Shown: positions 46,180 through 55,376, counted from the first letter of the stretch. The stretch: DNA of 64,000 nucleotides from Clostridium sp. M62/1 (GCF_020736365.1 NZ_CP085988.1:3540001-3604000), one strand, 5' to 3'. The notes: generated by a model from the sequence alone, not told the origin. Program-made: numbers and translations.

Positions 46180-46761
46180 CTACTTCTCTCCCTCTGCAGT
46201 CTCTTCCTCAGCTTCCGTATTGTGAACCGCATACACCGTCACAACCACAGCGTCCAAATCTGTCTGCAGATCTACATCCTTGTCGGAGGCGATGGCCAGA
46301 TCCCTTACCTTGATGGAATCTCCCACTCTCATATCTCCCACATCCAGCTCGATCTTTTCTACCAGAGCAGACGGCAGAGCCCTGTAGGAAACCTCATGAA
46401 GCACCTGCTGGAGCACTCCTGTCGTAACCTTCTCGTGGTTCAGCAGATGAATCTCTGCCACGGAGTGAACCTTCTCGCCGCTTACAAGGGCCTGAAAATC
46501 GATCTCCTCAACCTGTCCTTTCATGGAATTGTAGTCAACTTCCTTGATCAGAACATCCATGTCCTGACCGTCCACGTTCAGCATAATCTGGCTGCCGCGT
46601 CCGCTTGTCTTGAGAAGACGCTCCGCATCAGCCTTTACAATTTTAATCGGTATGGAGCCTTTAATCTCTTTTCCAAATACGTTTCCGGTAACAAATCCTT
46701 CCCGTCTAAGCCTCTTGGCCTTCACATCCATGCTTCTCTTCTCAGCTTTTAAAGTATTCAT
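46180..46761 (-). CDS. rplY: 50S ribosomal protein L25 / general stress protein Ctc
   Basis: It binds 5S rRNA in the large subunit. Residues 1-90 form the L25 domain (LKAEKRSMDVKAKRLRREG). Residues about 100-185 form the TL5/Ctc C-terminal beta domain (VSGEKVHSVAEIHLLN, GVLQQVLHEVSYRALP), followed by an acidic tail. The length of 193 is that of the long Ctc version. A single-gene unit, it starts the core genome again after the island. Confidence 0.95.
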   Translation of the reverse strand: MNTLKAEKRSMDVKAKRLRREGFVTGNVFGKEIKGSIPIKIVKADAERLLKTSGRGSQIMLNVDGQDMDVLIKEVDYNSMKGQVEEIDFQALVSGEKVHSVAEIHLLNHEKVTTGVLQQVLHEVSYRALPSALVEKIELDVGDMRVGDSIKVRDLAIASDKDVDLQTDLDAVVVTVYAVHNTEAEEETAEGEK

Positions 46762-47312
46762 TTATCTTTTCCTCCATCAAACTGACTGCCTGGGATGCTT
46801 AGCTGCCTTCAAATTTCGTCTGTTGGAAATAGGTTCGGTTAAGTATCTCTCTTTCTTTGTTACATCTGTATTATAACACTTCTGTCAAGACAATTTTGCA
46901 CAAATTCCAGATTGATTTTTCCTATTTTATGGTATTTTTTATGGTTATCTGCTAATTTCGAAAAAATCTTCACTTTTTCTATCTGATATCTTCCGGCAGC
47001 TCAGCCGTTTTCCTCCGTTTATAGGGCAGCGATTTCCCGTAAACGATCTGTAAAAATATTTTTTATGAATAAAACAGAACCGCTCTGGAAATACCTAAAA
47101 TGGAACTGTCCATTTTTCATCCGCTAAACAGCACAGTCTGCCGCTTTCCGGGCAGCAGCTTTTTCACCTGCTCCCTGCAATTTACAGCGTGCATTCCTTT
47201 GTTTCATCACATACTACAAAGAGTCAAGCATCCGCTCTGCGGACTGGCGGAAAACCGGGTTTTGCGGTTTTCCAGAACTTGCGGCAAGAAATGTGATAAG
47301 GAGGAAAGCGAT
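46762..47312. other. Divergent intergenic region between rplY/ctc and spoIVB
   Basis: About 550 nt. On the minus strand an extended -10 (TGTTATAAT, with TATAAT at 46875-46870) probably drives ctc, with no good -35. Close to spoIVB a 9-bp hairpin, GGAAAACCG/CGGTTTTCC, lies at 47249-47273. The frame open from 47100 is an upstream extension of spoIVB without a start signal. Confidence 0.5.
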
Positions 47313-48614
47313 GTGACTAGAAAAGAAAAACTTCGCCGCCTGCTGACAGGCGTTTTCTGGATCAGCCTCGTTTGTTCACTGGTCTTTACCTGGTTTTACA
47401 TGAACAGGGCAATCCCCGATAAGCTGAACCTGGTGGTGGATGAAACGGAGAGCTTCCATTTTCCCCTTCCGGTGAAGGTCACGCTGGAAAGCGAGAGTGA
47501 GGAGGTAGTTGTGAGAAATGGCTCCAACATCCCCTCTGATCAGATTCATCTTCAGATTAATAAGCCCTTTTCCCTGTATTCTTCCAATGAGGGAACGTAT
47601 CATCTGAATTTAAAGCTGTTTGGCATTATTGATTTTAAGGATATTGAAGTGGATGTCTCAGACACGAAGTACGCCATTCCCTGCGGCATGCCGGTAGGCA
47701 TTTACATGAAATCCGACGGCCTCATGGTGATCGGAACCGGACAGGTAGAGACGAAGGATGGCTCAACCATTGATCCGGCTGAAGGTGTTCTGAAATCAGG
47801 AGACTACATTGAAGCCATCAACGGAGAGCCTGCCCACGACAAGGACGACATGATTGAAGCCGTCGCAAATGCGAAGGGCTCGCCCATCAAGCTGGATGTG
47901 CGGCGGGATAATCAGACAATGGAGGTCACGATGACCCCTGTGGAAACAAAGGACGGCGATTACAAGCTGGGCATCTGGATCCGCGATGACACCCAGGGCA
48001 TCGGCACCATGACGTATGTCACCCAGTCCGGCGAATACGGCGCTCTGGGCCATGGGATCAGCGACAGCGACACGGGACTTCTGGTGAGTACCAGCGGCGG
48101 CGAGCTGTACGACACGGAGATTATGGGAATTGAAAAGGGTTCCATGGGAAAGCCGGGCGTCCTCTCTGGCGTGATCTATTACGGCGGCCAGTCGAAGCTC
48201 GGAACCATTGAGGCCAACACCGAGCAGGGCATTTTCGGTACCATTGACAGCCGGATGTGGAAGGAAATAGACAAAATGCTGGGGGAAGGTCCCGGACGTG
48301 AGCCCATCCCCATTGGCTACCGCCAGGATGTCAAAAAAGGGCCCGCCTTCATCAGAAGCTGCATTTCCGGTGAACCCCGCGACTACGCCATCGAGATACA
48401 GAAAGTCGATTATTCCACTGCCCACAAAAATAAAAGCCTGGTCATCAAGGTGACAGATCCAGAGCTTTTAAGCCTCACCGGCGGAATCGTTCAGGGAATG
48501 AGCGGCAGCCCTATCATCCAGGACGGGAAGCTAATCGGGGCCGTTACCCACGTTTTTATTCAGGACTCCACCAAGGGATATGGAATTTTTATCGAAAACA
48601 TGCTGGAGCACTGA
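47313..48614 (+). CDS. spoIVB: SpoIVB peptidase (S55 family)
   Basis: SpoIVB is secreted from the forespore and cleaves SpoIVFA to set off sigmaK activation. One N-terminal membrane anchor lies at residues about 11-31 (LTGVFWISLVCSLVFTWFY). A PDZ domain follows (GDYIEAINGEPAHDKDDMIE). The S55 protease domain has the catalytic His in GALGHGISD and Ser in GMSGSPIIQDGKLIGAVTHV. I chose GTG 47313 because AAGGAGG lies 8 nt upstream; the frame upstream of this point has no signal. At 433 residues it has the family size. Confidence 0.95.
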   Translation: MTRKEKLRRLLTGVFWISLVCSLVFTWFYMNRAIPDKLNLVVDETESFHFPLPVKVTLESESEEVVVRNGSNIPSDQIHLQINKPFSLYSSNEGTYHLNLKLFGIIDFKDIEVDVSDTKYAIPCGMPVGIYMKSDGLMVIGTGQVETKDGSTIDPAEGVLKSGDYIEAINGEPAHDKDDMIEAVANAKGSPIKLDVRRDNQTMEVTMTPVETKDGDYKLGIWIRDDTQGIGTMTYVTQSGEYGALGHGISDSDTGLLVSTSGGELYDTEIMGIEKGSMGKPGVLSGVIYYGGQSKLGTIEANTEQGIFGTIDSRMWKEIDKMLGEGPGREPIPIGYRQDVKKGPAFIRSCISGEPRDYAIEIQKVDYSTAHKNKSLVIKVTDPELLSLTGGIVQGMSGSPIIQDGKLIGAVTHVFIQDSTKGYGIFIENMLEH

Positions 48615-48736
48615 GGCCGGTGAAAAGCCCCAAAAGGCCACACATCCGGTGGAACCCGGCCTCATCGGATGGCCTTTCAGGCGGTTCAGCAGGTTCACTC
48701 GGCCTCTTGGCATCACCTCTCTGTTCTGACTTCTGA

Positions 48737-48811
48737 GCCCTGACTCTTCGCCCTGCCTCTTCATCGCTCTGCCTCTTCATTGCCCTGACTCTTCAGCACT
48801 CTGACTCTTCG
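48737..48811. repeat. Five tandem 15-16-bp repeats, CYCTGMCTCTTC type
   Basis: Copies of CCCTGACTCTTC / CTCTGCCTCTTC follow each other about every 15-16 nt between the convergent spoIVB and the next gene. No long open frame needs them. Confidence 0.7.
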
Positions 48812-48819
48812 TCCTCCTC

Positions 48820-49266
48820 TCACTTCCAGAACCGCACATACTGCTTTCCATAATTTCCCCACCAGGTTTCCGCTCTCTCCCTGCCGTTTTCATCGGTTCC
48901 CCTGAAATACATGGTGGAAAACAGCATCTCTGTCTCGTTAAGCCTCACGGCCGCCTGAAGCAGCCCTTCCTCCATGGGAAAAATGACGCCGTTTTTTTCT
49001 CCGGCCCTCTGCTCTATCCACTTCAGTTCCCGGATCTCCTGGCCTGTAAGCTCCTTTTCTGCCCTTTCTCTTTCCTTAGGACTCAGACTGAACAGGTAAA
49101 AGTCGAGAAAACTGTTGTCCTCCCCGTACTTTTCCTTCAATCTTAAAAAATGCTCAAAAGCCTCCCTGCCATCCATTGCGACGATCTCATTTTCATAAGA
49201 ATCGAGGCCCTCGCGTATGGCTTCAAAATACAAAAATCCCCGCTCTCTAAGCTCTCTGCCTGTCAT
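48820..49266 (-). CDS. Conserved-looking hypothetical protein
   Basis: The family is not known to me. The 148 residues are highly charged and helical for the first 100 (SYENEIVAMDGREAFEHFLR). The end has a beta-rich block, LNETEMLFSTMYFRG, and WWGNYGKQYVRFWK. It occupies the place where spoIIIAD would be expected downstream of spoIIIAC, separated by a 164-nt polypurine tract. No signal peptide or membrane segment is seen. Confidence 0.65.
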   Translation of the reverse strand: MTGRELRERGFLYFEAIREGLDSYENEIVAMDGREAFEHFLRLKEKYGEDNSFLDFYLFSLSPKERERAEKELTGQEIRELKWIEQRAGEKNGVIFPMEEGLLQAAVRLNETEMLFSTMYFRGTDENGRERAETWWGNYGKQYVRFWK

Positions 49267-49299
49267 AGTTCCTCCCTGTCCGTTTTGGACTATGTCCCT

Positions 49300-49415
49300 T
49301 GCTTCCTTTATCTGTTTCTTTTTGTTTCCTTTTGGTTTCTCTTATTTCCTTTAACTTCCTTTTATTTCCCTTTATTTTCCTTTATTTTCTTCTTTTTCCT
49401 TCTCTTTGAAGACAT
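49300..49415. repeat. Low-complexity polypurine tract downstream of spoIIIAC
   Basis: The minus strand consists almost only of A and G, with repeated GGAAATAAA-like units for more than 100 nt. It lies exactly where the spoIIIA operon is interrupted. Confidence 0.75.
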
Positions 49416-49430
49416 CCATCTGCTTTTCTC

Positions 49431-49625
49431 TCACAGAGCAAACAGCTCCTTCATCGTCTCAAACAGCTCGTAGATATACGGAACCATCCAGAACAGCACC
49501 AGCACCAGCCCTGCAAGGCTGGTCAGAAACGCCTGCTCCTCCCTTCCGCTGTGCTTTAACACCTGGCAGATAACAGACACCAGAATCCCCACTGCCGCAA
49601 TCCGAAATATCAGGCTGACTCCCAT
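49431..49625 (-). CDS. spoIIIAC: Stage III sporulation protein AC
   Basis: This is a small membrane subunit of the SpoIIIA-SpoIIQ channel between mother cell and forespore. The 64 residues contain two membrane helices (LIFRIAAVGILVSVICQVL and FLTSLAGLVLVLFWMVPYI) and match SpoIIIAC length and pattern. ATG 49625 follows AAAGGAG. It comes 178 nt after spoIIIAB, a wider gap than usual. spoIIIAD to spoIIIAH do not follow. Confidence 0.9.
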   Translation of the reverse strand: MGVSLIFRIAAVGILVSVICQVLKHSGREEQAFLTSLAGLVLVLFWMVPYIYELFETMKELFAL

Positions 49626-49803
49626 TTTTTCTCCTTTCCACAATCACAGCTTTTCTGTCATCCGCACTGTTCTTTTCAGCTAAACTGCCCCTTCTGCTTC
49701 CTTCTCCACGGCTGTCTGTTCCGTTCAGCGTTTTTCCCCTGGTTTTCTTTCCGATCCTGCTCCGCTCTCCTGCCCCTCCTGCCGGTCTTTGTCCCCCAGT
49801 CTT

Positions 49804-50331
49804 CTACACCAGAATGACTGCCAGGAACAGGCCGGCCATGACTCCTGCGCTGGTATACAGTCTCCGTTTCTGGGCAATCTCCCTGGAAATCCCCTCAATC
49901 TCTTCTTCCAGCTCTTCCAGATACAAAAGGATCGTCCTCTCCTGCATTTCCCTGTCCAGATAGCCCAGATGCTCCCCAAAGGAGATGAGCTGCTCTCCCT
50001 CCCGCTCTGTCAGAGGGCTGGTCTCCAGAAATTTATGGGCCTCCTCCTTCCAGATGTCAAAAAAGCTCTCCCCGCTGCCCTGCATCAGGCGGTCTGACAC
50101 CCGCCTAAAAAGCTCTCCCTCTGCTCTCCCTGCCCGCTTTCCCGTTCTGTCAAATCCTTCCGCCAGCGGCACATTGGCATACAGGATTTCCCCCTTCAGG
50201 TGGATCACCAGCACGCGAATGCGCTTTAACAGGGCCAGCCGCTCCGACAGACGCGCCGCCATCCCTGCCCCCATTGCACTGCAGGAGGTGATCACAAGGA
50301 CTGTCCCCACCAGTTTTATTAAAGCAGACAT
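49804..50331 (-). CDS. spoIIIAB: Stage III sporulation protein AB
   Basis: This is a membrane component of the SpoIIIA apparatus, made in the mother cell. The 175 residues begin with an N-terminal membrane helix (LIKLVGTVLVITSCSAMG). A cytoplasmic helical domain with RIRVLVIHLKGEILYANVPL and FGEHLGYLDREMQERTI follows, and the end is hydrophobic (VMAGLFLAVILV). ATG 50331 follows GGGAGGGGGAG and overlaps the spoIIIAA frame. Confidence 0.93.
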   Translation of the reverse strand: MSALIKLVGTVLVITSCSAMGAGMAARLSERLALLKRIRVLVIHLKGEILYANVPLAEGFDRTGKRAGRAEGELFRRVSDRLMQGSGESFFDIWKEEAHKFLETSPLTEREGEQLISFGEHLGYLDREMQERTILLYLEELEEEIEGISREIAQKRRLYTSAGVMAGLFLAVILV

Positions 50332-51307
50332 CTCTCCCCCTCCCGTCGAGAATCTGTTCCACCGTTCCCGGCCCCCTTCTGCCGCTCAGAACCAGAATCC
50401 GCTCAAACAGTCTGTCCCGAAACAGCTCCCGAAAGGCCGGCTTTGCCTCCACATCCTGATAGGAGGTTCCGTGGGCCGTGGCAATCAGGCTGCACCCGCA
50501 GCCTGCCGCATAGCGCAGCGCCTCCAGATCCTCCCTTCCGCCAATCTCGTCCACCGCCAGCACCTGAGGTGCCATGGAGCGGATCAGCATCATCATTCCC
50601 TGAGCCTTTGGACAGCCGTCCAGCACATCGCTTCTCATCCCCACATCATTCTGGGCAATTCCCTGAAAGCAGGCTGCAATTTCCGACCGCTCGTCCACAA
50701 TCCCCACGGTTTTCCCCTCCATATATCCACAGCCGTCAGAAATTTTCCTCACAAGATCGCGAAGAAGGGTGGTTTTCCCGCAGCAGGGCGGGGAGAGGAT
50801 GAGCACCGGATACAGCTCGCCCCTGTCTCTGTCTATGAGATAAGGGAGCACGGAATCAGAACATCCTCTGATCTGGCGGGCCACCCGGACATTCAGGCAG
50901 GTGACCGGCTTAATGGCCTTCACCCTGCTGCCGTCAGTGACAGCTCTTCCCGCCACCCCGATCCGGTGTCCGCCTGCCACAGTCAGAAATCCCTGTCTGA
51001 GCTCATCCTCAAAGGCATAGAGAGAGTATCTGGCCGCACATTCAAGGGTCTCCTCTATCTCTCTCTGAGATACCACGAGAGCCCGGCCAGTCCCTCCCCT
51101 TTCCGGGCCCGTTTCTGAGACAGCAGAGAGCAGCTCTCCCCCTTCTCCCACTGCATACTCCCTTCCCCCTGCCCTGACGAGGAGGGGACGCCCGCTTCTG
51201 AGCCGGATTTCCTGAAGCTCCGTGCACTGTTTCACCGCAGGCCCCAGAATATCCCTGAGACCTCTGGAAAAAATCTGAAGAAGATTTTCTTCTGCCTGTC
51301 CTGTCAT
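50150..51307 (-). CDS. spoIIIAA: Stage III sporulation protein AA (secretion-type ATPase)
   Basis: This cytoplasmic ATPase related to type II/IV secretion ATPases powers the SpoIIIA channel. The P-loop is LSPPCCGKTTLLRDLVR near residue 170. A Walker-B-like VLAVDEIGGREDLEAL and the ATAHG motif follow. ATG 51307 has GGGGAG 6 nt upstream. The frame stays open for 182 nt into spoIIIAB, adding about 60 residues of unlikely composition after QILDGRGRDV. A normal protein would end near 50330. I suspect a small indel close to the end. Confidence 0.9.
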   Translation of the reverse strand: MTGQAEENLLQIFSRGLRDILGPAVKQCTELQEIRLRSGRPLLVRAGGREYAVGEGGELLSAVSETGPERGGTGRALVVSQREIEETLECAARYSLYAFEDELRQGFLTVAGGHRIGVAGRAVTDGSRVKAIKPVTCLNVRVARQIRGCSDSVLPYLIDRDRGELYPVLILSPPCCGKTTLLRDLVRKISDGCGYMEGKTVGIVDERSEIAACFQGIAQNDVGMRSDVLDGCPKAQGMMMLIRSMAPQVLAVDEIGGREDLEALRYAAGCGCSLIATAHGTSYQDVEAKPAFRELFRDRLFERILVLSGRRGPGTVEQILDGRGRDVCFNKTGGDSPCDHLLQCNGGRDGGASVGAAGPVKAHSRAGDPPEGGNPVCQCAAGGRI

Positions 51308-51493
51308 GCTGTGCTCCCCTTTCTGGCTCTTCTGTGATGGGCCATTTGGGAACAGCCGCTTTTCTGCTCCTTTGGCCCTTCTCCTTTTGCTGACAGTCTG
51401 TCCTTCTCTTTTAATCGTAAAGGGCTCCTGCACCTCACTCCATATATATGAGGGGACAGGCAGATTATGTCTGATTTCGGTGTTCTTCTTAGC

Positions 51494-52576
51494 CTATGCC
51501 TTCACCGCCCACCTCATTTTCGTGGACTTGGCCCGGCTGTTTCTGGCGCACTCCTCTGCCGACGGCCGGATCACCTCCTGCGCGATCTCGCTGTACAGGC
51601 CGGCTCTCTTATATTCTCTGAAGGATTTTTTTACAAGCCTGTCCTCACCGGAATGGAAGGTCAGAATAGCAGCCTTTCCTCCTGATTTGAGAGCAGACGG
51701 CAGCTTCTCCAGAAAGGCATACAGCACCTCAAACTCACTGTTTACATCGATACGGAGGGCCTGGAAGGTTCTGGCGCAGGACTTCTTCACTGCCTCCTTT
51801 CTCTCCTTTTCCGGCAGAAAGGAAAGCGCCTCCTCCACTGCCTCCCGAAGCTGTGTGGTGGTATCGATCCTTCCTCCCCGTTTCAGCCGGCTGAATACCG
51901 TATGGGAGATTTCCTCTGCATAGGGTTCGTCTGAATTTTCCATCAGCATCCCGCAAAATTCCTCCCTGTCCATCCCTTTCAGCCTCTCAGCCGCCGTCTC
52001 CCCCCTGGTGGGATCCATTCTCAGATCCAGGGGGCCTTCATACTTGTAGGTAAAGCCTCGTTCCGGATTGTCAATCTGCATGGAGGAAACTCCCAGATCT
52101 GCCAGAATAAAATCAAATGGCCCTGCCTCCTCAGCTACCTTGTCAATGTCGGCAAAATTCATGAGCTTCACCGTCAGAATATCCGGCCCAAAGCCGGCGT
52201 CCGCCAGTCTTTTTTTCGTCTTTTCCGACTCGATGGGGTCCACGTCCAGGCCGTAAATATGCCCCTGTCCCTGCAGCTTTTTCAGCATTTCCCTTGTGTG
52301 TCCGCCATATCCCAGGGTGGCATCCAGCCCCACCTGTCCCGGCCTGATATCAAAAAAGTCCAGAATCTCCTTCACACAGATGGAAATATGCATTCCCGCA
52401 GGCGTCCCTCCCTTCTGAATCACCTTCTCCACCGTATCCCGGTACTTTTCCGGATTCAGCTCCTTGTACTTTTCTTTGTAACTTCTGGGATGGGTTCCCT
52501 TATAGCGGACACGCCTTTTATGTACCGGCTCTGTCCCTTTTCCTTCCTCTCTTCTGTTCTCTGTATCTATACTCAT
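51494..52576 (-). CDS. rsmH: 16S rRNA (cytosine1402-N4)-methyltransferase RsmH
   Basis: It methylates C1402 of 16S rRNA in the decoding centre. After an N-terminal extension of about 85 basic/charged residues (typical for Lachnospiraceae versions, KEKYKELNPEKYRDTV), the SAM-binding motif is GLDATLGYGGHTREML. FILADLGVSSMQIDNPERGF and the C-terminal ILTFHSGEDRLVKK follow. I chose ATG 52576 because AAAAGGAG lies 7 nt upstream; a longer frame to 52729 lacks this. It is not in a mra/fts cluster, and is followed by spoIIIAA. Confidence 0.93.
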   Translation of the reverse strand: MSIDTENRREEGKGTEPVHKRRVRYKGTHPRSYKEKYKELNPEKYRDTVEKVIQKGGTPAGMHISICVKEILDFFDIRPGQVGLDATLGYGGHTREMLKKLQGQGHIYGLDVDPIESEKTKKRLADAGFGPDILTVKLMNFADIDKVAEEAGPFDFILADLGVSSMQIDNPERGFTYKYEGPLDLRMDPTRGETAAERLKGMDREEFCGMLMENSDEPYAEEISHTVFSRLKRGGRIDTTTQLREAVEEALSFLPEKERKEAVKKSCARTFQALRIDVNSEFEVLYAFLEKLPSALKSGGKAAILTFHSGEDRLVKKSFREYKRAGLYSEIAQEVIRPSAEECARNSRAKSTKMRWAVKA

Positions 52577-52638
52577 ATGCGTTCTCCTTTTCTGTTTCCT
52601 GACGGGTTTTTCTGTTTTTACAACAGATTCTTCCGGCT

Positions 52639-54042
52639 TCAGCATGGAAACTCCTCTGTCTGCTCTTCTGCCCCTGCCTTCTGCTCCCGCTCTTGTGCTT
52701 TCCCGCCCTCTGTTTCGCCCTTCTTCCATCTCCTGATGGCGTCAAGTCTCTCTCCCGTCACCATTTCCTCCCCCTGGTTCGTAGGCTCATAGTAGATCCT
52801 GTCCTTCAGGGAGTCCGGAAGGCACTGCATTCTCGTCATCTTCTCTGCCGTGCTGTGGGCATACTGGTAGCCCTCCCCGTAGTGGAGCTCTGCCATAAGC
52901 TTTGTGGGGGCGTTTCGTATCACCAGAGGCACCGGCTCATCCTCCAGCTCCCGCACGTCCTTTTTTGCCGCCTCACAGGCCCTGTAGGAAGAATTGGACT
53001 TGGGCGCCATGGAGAGATAGATTACCGTGTGGACAAGATTTACGTCGCACTCCGGCATTCCCAGAAAGTGGCAGGCCTGATAGGCAGCCACAGCCAGTGA
53101 AAGGGCCCTGCTGTCTGCCATCCCAATATCCTCGCTTGCAAACCGGATCAGCCGCCTTGCCACATACAGGGGATCCTCCCCTGCTTCCAGCATCCGTTCC
53201 AGCCAGTATACGGCGGCATCCGGATCGGAATTTCTCATGGATTTGTGGAGGGCGGAAATCAGGTTATAATGCTCCTCCCCCTTCTTGTCATAGAGAAGGC
53301 TCTTCTTTCCGATGCACTGCTTTATCACCTCCCGGCTCACAACTGTGCGGTCCCCATGAATTTCCCCGTTGGTGACAGCCATCTCCAGCACATTTAAGGC
53401 TGTCCTCGCATCTCCCCCGGCAAACCGGGCAATCATATCAAGCAGCTCCTCTTCTATCTCCACCTTGAGGTAGCCGTATCCCCTGCTGCTGGTCAGGGCA
53501 TGTTTAAGAAGGGCCGTCAGCTCCTCCCTGCTCAGCTCCTTCAGGACAAAAACACGGCATCTGGACAAAAGAGCGCTGTTTATCTCAAAGGAAGGATTTT
53601 CCGTAGTCGCGCCAATGAGAATGATGCTTCCCCTCTCCACATAGGGCAGAAAGGCATCCTGCTGGGCCTTGTTGAAGCGGTGTATCTCGTCCACAAATAC
53701 CACAGTCTTCATCCCCCTGTGCCTGGCTTCCTCCGCCTTCGCCATTACCTCCCTGATTTCCTTAATCCCGCTGGTGACGGCGCTGAAATTGATAAAGCCG
53801 GCATTTGTCCTGTTAGCAATGATGCCGGCCAGCGTTGTCTTCCCCACTCCGGGAGGCCCCCAGAAAATCATGGATGAAACCTTATCCCGCTCAATCAGGT
53901 TGCGAAGCAGCATCCCCTCTCCGAGGAGATGGGACTGCCCGACAAACTCCTCCAGGCTCTCCGGCCGCATCCGGCTGGCCAGAGGGCTGTAGACCGGCGC
54001 ATTGTCAAACATGGATATCTGTTCCATATCTCTCTGTTTCAA
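52639..54042 (-). CDS. rarA: Replication-associated recombination ATPase RarA/MgsA
   Basis: This AAA+ ATPase acts at stalled replication forks. The P-loop is FWGPPGVGKTTLAGII, Walker B is VVFVDEIHRFNKAQQDAFLP, and sensor 1 is LIGATTENPSFEIN. The C-terminal tetramerisation domain has LYVARRLIRFASEDIGMAD. I start it at TTG 54042, which has GGAGG 8 nt upstream; the next in-frame ATG (54027) has only a weak site. The C-terminal 35 residues are Gly/Glu/Lys-rich and not conserved in appearance. Confidence 0.93.
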   Translation of the reverse strand: MKQRDMEQISMFDNAPVYSPLASRMRPESLEEFVGQSHLLGEGMLLRNLIERDKVSSMIFWGPPGVGKTTLAGIIANRTNAGFINFSAVTSGIKEIREVMAKAEEARHRGMKTVVFVDEIHRFNKAQQDAFLPYVERGSIILIGATTENPSFEINSALLSRCRVFVLKELSREELTALLKHALTSSRGYGYLKVEIEEELLDMIARFAGGDARTALNVLEMAVTNGEIHGDRTVVSREVIKQCIGKKSLLYDKKGEEHYNLISALHKSMRNSDPDAAVYWLERMLEAGEDPLYVARRLIRFASEDIGMADSRALSLAVAAYQACHFLGMPECDVNLVHTVIYLSMAPKSNSSYRACEAAKKDVRELEDEPVPLVIRNAPTKLMAELHYGEGYQYAHSTAEKMTRMQCLPDSLKDRIYYEPTNQGEEMVTGERLDAIRRWKKGETEGGKAQEREQKAGAEEQTEEFPC

Positions 54043-54453
54043 ACTTCTTTCCTCCTGTATCCGTCTCTGTTTACCCGGCCTGTCCCGGGACACGATTTTT
54101 CTGCCCTGCTTTCTCTGCTTTGCTTTTTCTGCCTTTTACTGCAGAAGTATTGGAAAGCTCTTATGCAGCGTATTATACACGGTTTCCTCCCCATTTCCTA
54201 TTTTTTATGCCCAAAATTTTCAGACCGGACTTATTCAGAGTCAGTTTTCCTGATGTCCTGACTTTTCGTATTCGGAACCATGGAAATTTCCTGATGCCCA
54301 CATTTCGTTTTTCTCTCCACAATCCGGCATTTTCGTGATAAACTGTCCAAAGAAACGTATAACCTGAGGTATATCCTGAGCCAGAAAAGCAAAACCTTGC
54401 AGAAAGCATCTGACCCGTCCGTCCCGGTCAGATCAGAAACGGAGAAAACTGCC

Positions 54454-55290
54454 ATGCGAAAAGAAATACTCACCATCAGCGAATTTGCTTCCCTGCGGGG
54501 CATCACCGCCGAAACCCTGCGCCATTATGACAGGATCGGGCTTTTGAAGCCGGCATTTACCGACTCCTCAACGGGGTACCGCTATTACTCGATTCTGCAG
54601 TATGAACAGCTTTCCACCATTCTGGAGCTGCGCCAGATGGGCATGAGTCTCTCTGAGATCCGAAGCTTCTTTGAAGATCGAAACCCTCATTCTGCTCTGG
54701 AGCTTTTAACAGAGCGAAAGCTTGTCCTGCAGGCAGAAATTCAAAAGCTGCGTCAGCTGGAGACAGCCGTTTCCTCTAAGATCTCACACCTGGAGGATAT
54801 TCTGTCCCGCAAAGCCTCGGATCCGCCGCGCCTTGTGACCCTTCCGGAGCGGAAGGCCCTGGTCTGGAAAACTCCCCTGGACAGTGATGTAGACATAGGC
54901 TACGGCTTTGCCGATCTGGAAGAACATCTGAATGAGGTGGCTCCTATTTTTGCCGCCAACCGCTATGGTCTTCTGATGCCCGCCTCTGTGCTGAAAACGG
55001 GAGAAAAACGCTCTTCCCTTCTCCTCTTTACAGACGAACCGGCCCATCTCTCCGGCGCCGAGGCGGTAGAGGTGCGCCGGATTCCAGGGGGCCTTTACGC
55101 CTCTGCCCTCCTCTATCAGCCGGAGACAGACGATCTCTCAGAGGTCAAACGGCTGAGCCGCTCCTATCAGAGCCAGGGATACCGCACAGAGGGGGAAATC
55201 ATTTTTATTTCCCAAATCGATTTGTCCGTCACAGGGTGCAGGGATCAGGTGCTGTACGAGGTTCAGCTTCCCCTTGTCCCCTGCATCTGA
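54454..55290 (+). CDS. MerR-family regulator with effector-binding domain
   Basis: The N-terminal MerR winged helix (LTISEFASLRGITAETLRHY, SSTGYRYYSILQYEQLSTI) is followed by a coiled coil (residues about 95-120) and a GyrI/BmrR-type ligand-binding domain. The total is 278 residues, as in BltR/BmrR multidrug regulators. It lies directly upstream of a MATE exporter gene whose promoter has the typical 19-bp MerR spacer. ATG 54454 follows GGAG with a 9-nt gap. Confidence 0.92.
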   Translation: MRKEILTISEFASLRGITAETLRHYDRIGLLKPAFTDSSTGYRYYSILQYEQLSTILELRQMGMSLSEIRSFFEDRNPHSALELLTERKLVLQAEIQKLRQLETAVSSKISHLEDILSRKASDPPRLVTLPERKALVWKTPLDSDVDIGYGFADLEEHLNEVAPIFAANRYGLLMPASVLKTGEKRSSLLLFTDEPAHLSGAEAVEVRRIPGGLYASALLYQPETDDLSEVKRLSRSYQSQGYRTEGEIIFISQIDLSVTGCRDQVLYEVQLPLVPCI

Positions 55291-55296
55291 CAAAGG

Positions 55297-55342
55297 TCTG
55301 CGGCCAGGAAGCCTAAATCCAGGCTGCAGATTTTTCTTTTTT
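55297..55342 (+). terminator. Terminator between merR and the MATE gene
   Basis: TCTGCGGCC (55297-55305) pairs with GGCTGCAGA (55322-55330), one mismatch, followed by TTTTTCTTTTTT. Confidence 0.75.
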
Positions 55343-55345
55343 CTC

Positions 55346-55376
55346 TTGACTTTTGTGTAACACAAAGGTTTATATT
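55346..55376 (+). promoter_or_regulatory. MerR-type promoter/operator of the MATE gene
   Basis: TTGACT (55346-55351) and TATATT (55371-55376) are 19 nt apart, the over-long spacer that MerR-family activators correct. The spacer holds a perfect 7-bp dyad, TTTGTGT-A-ACACAAA (55352-55366). Confidence 0.82.
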
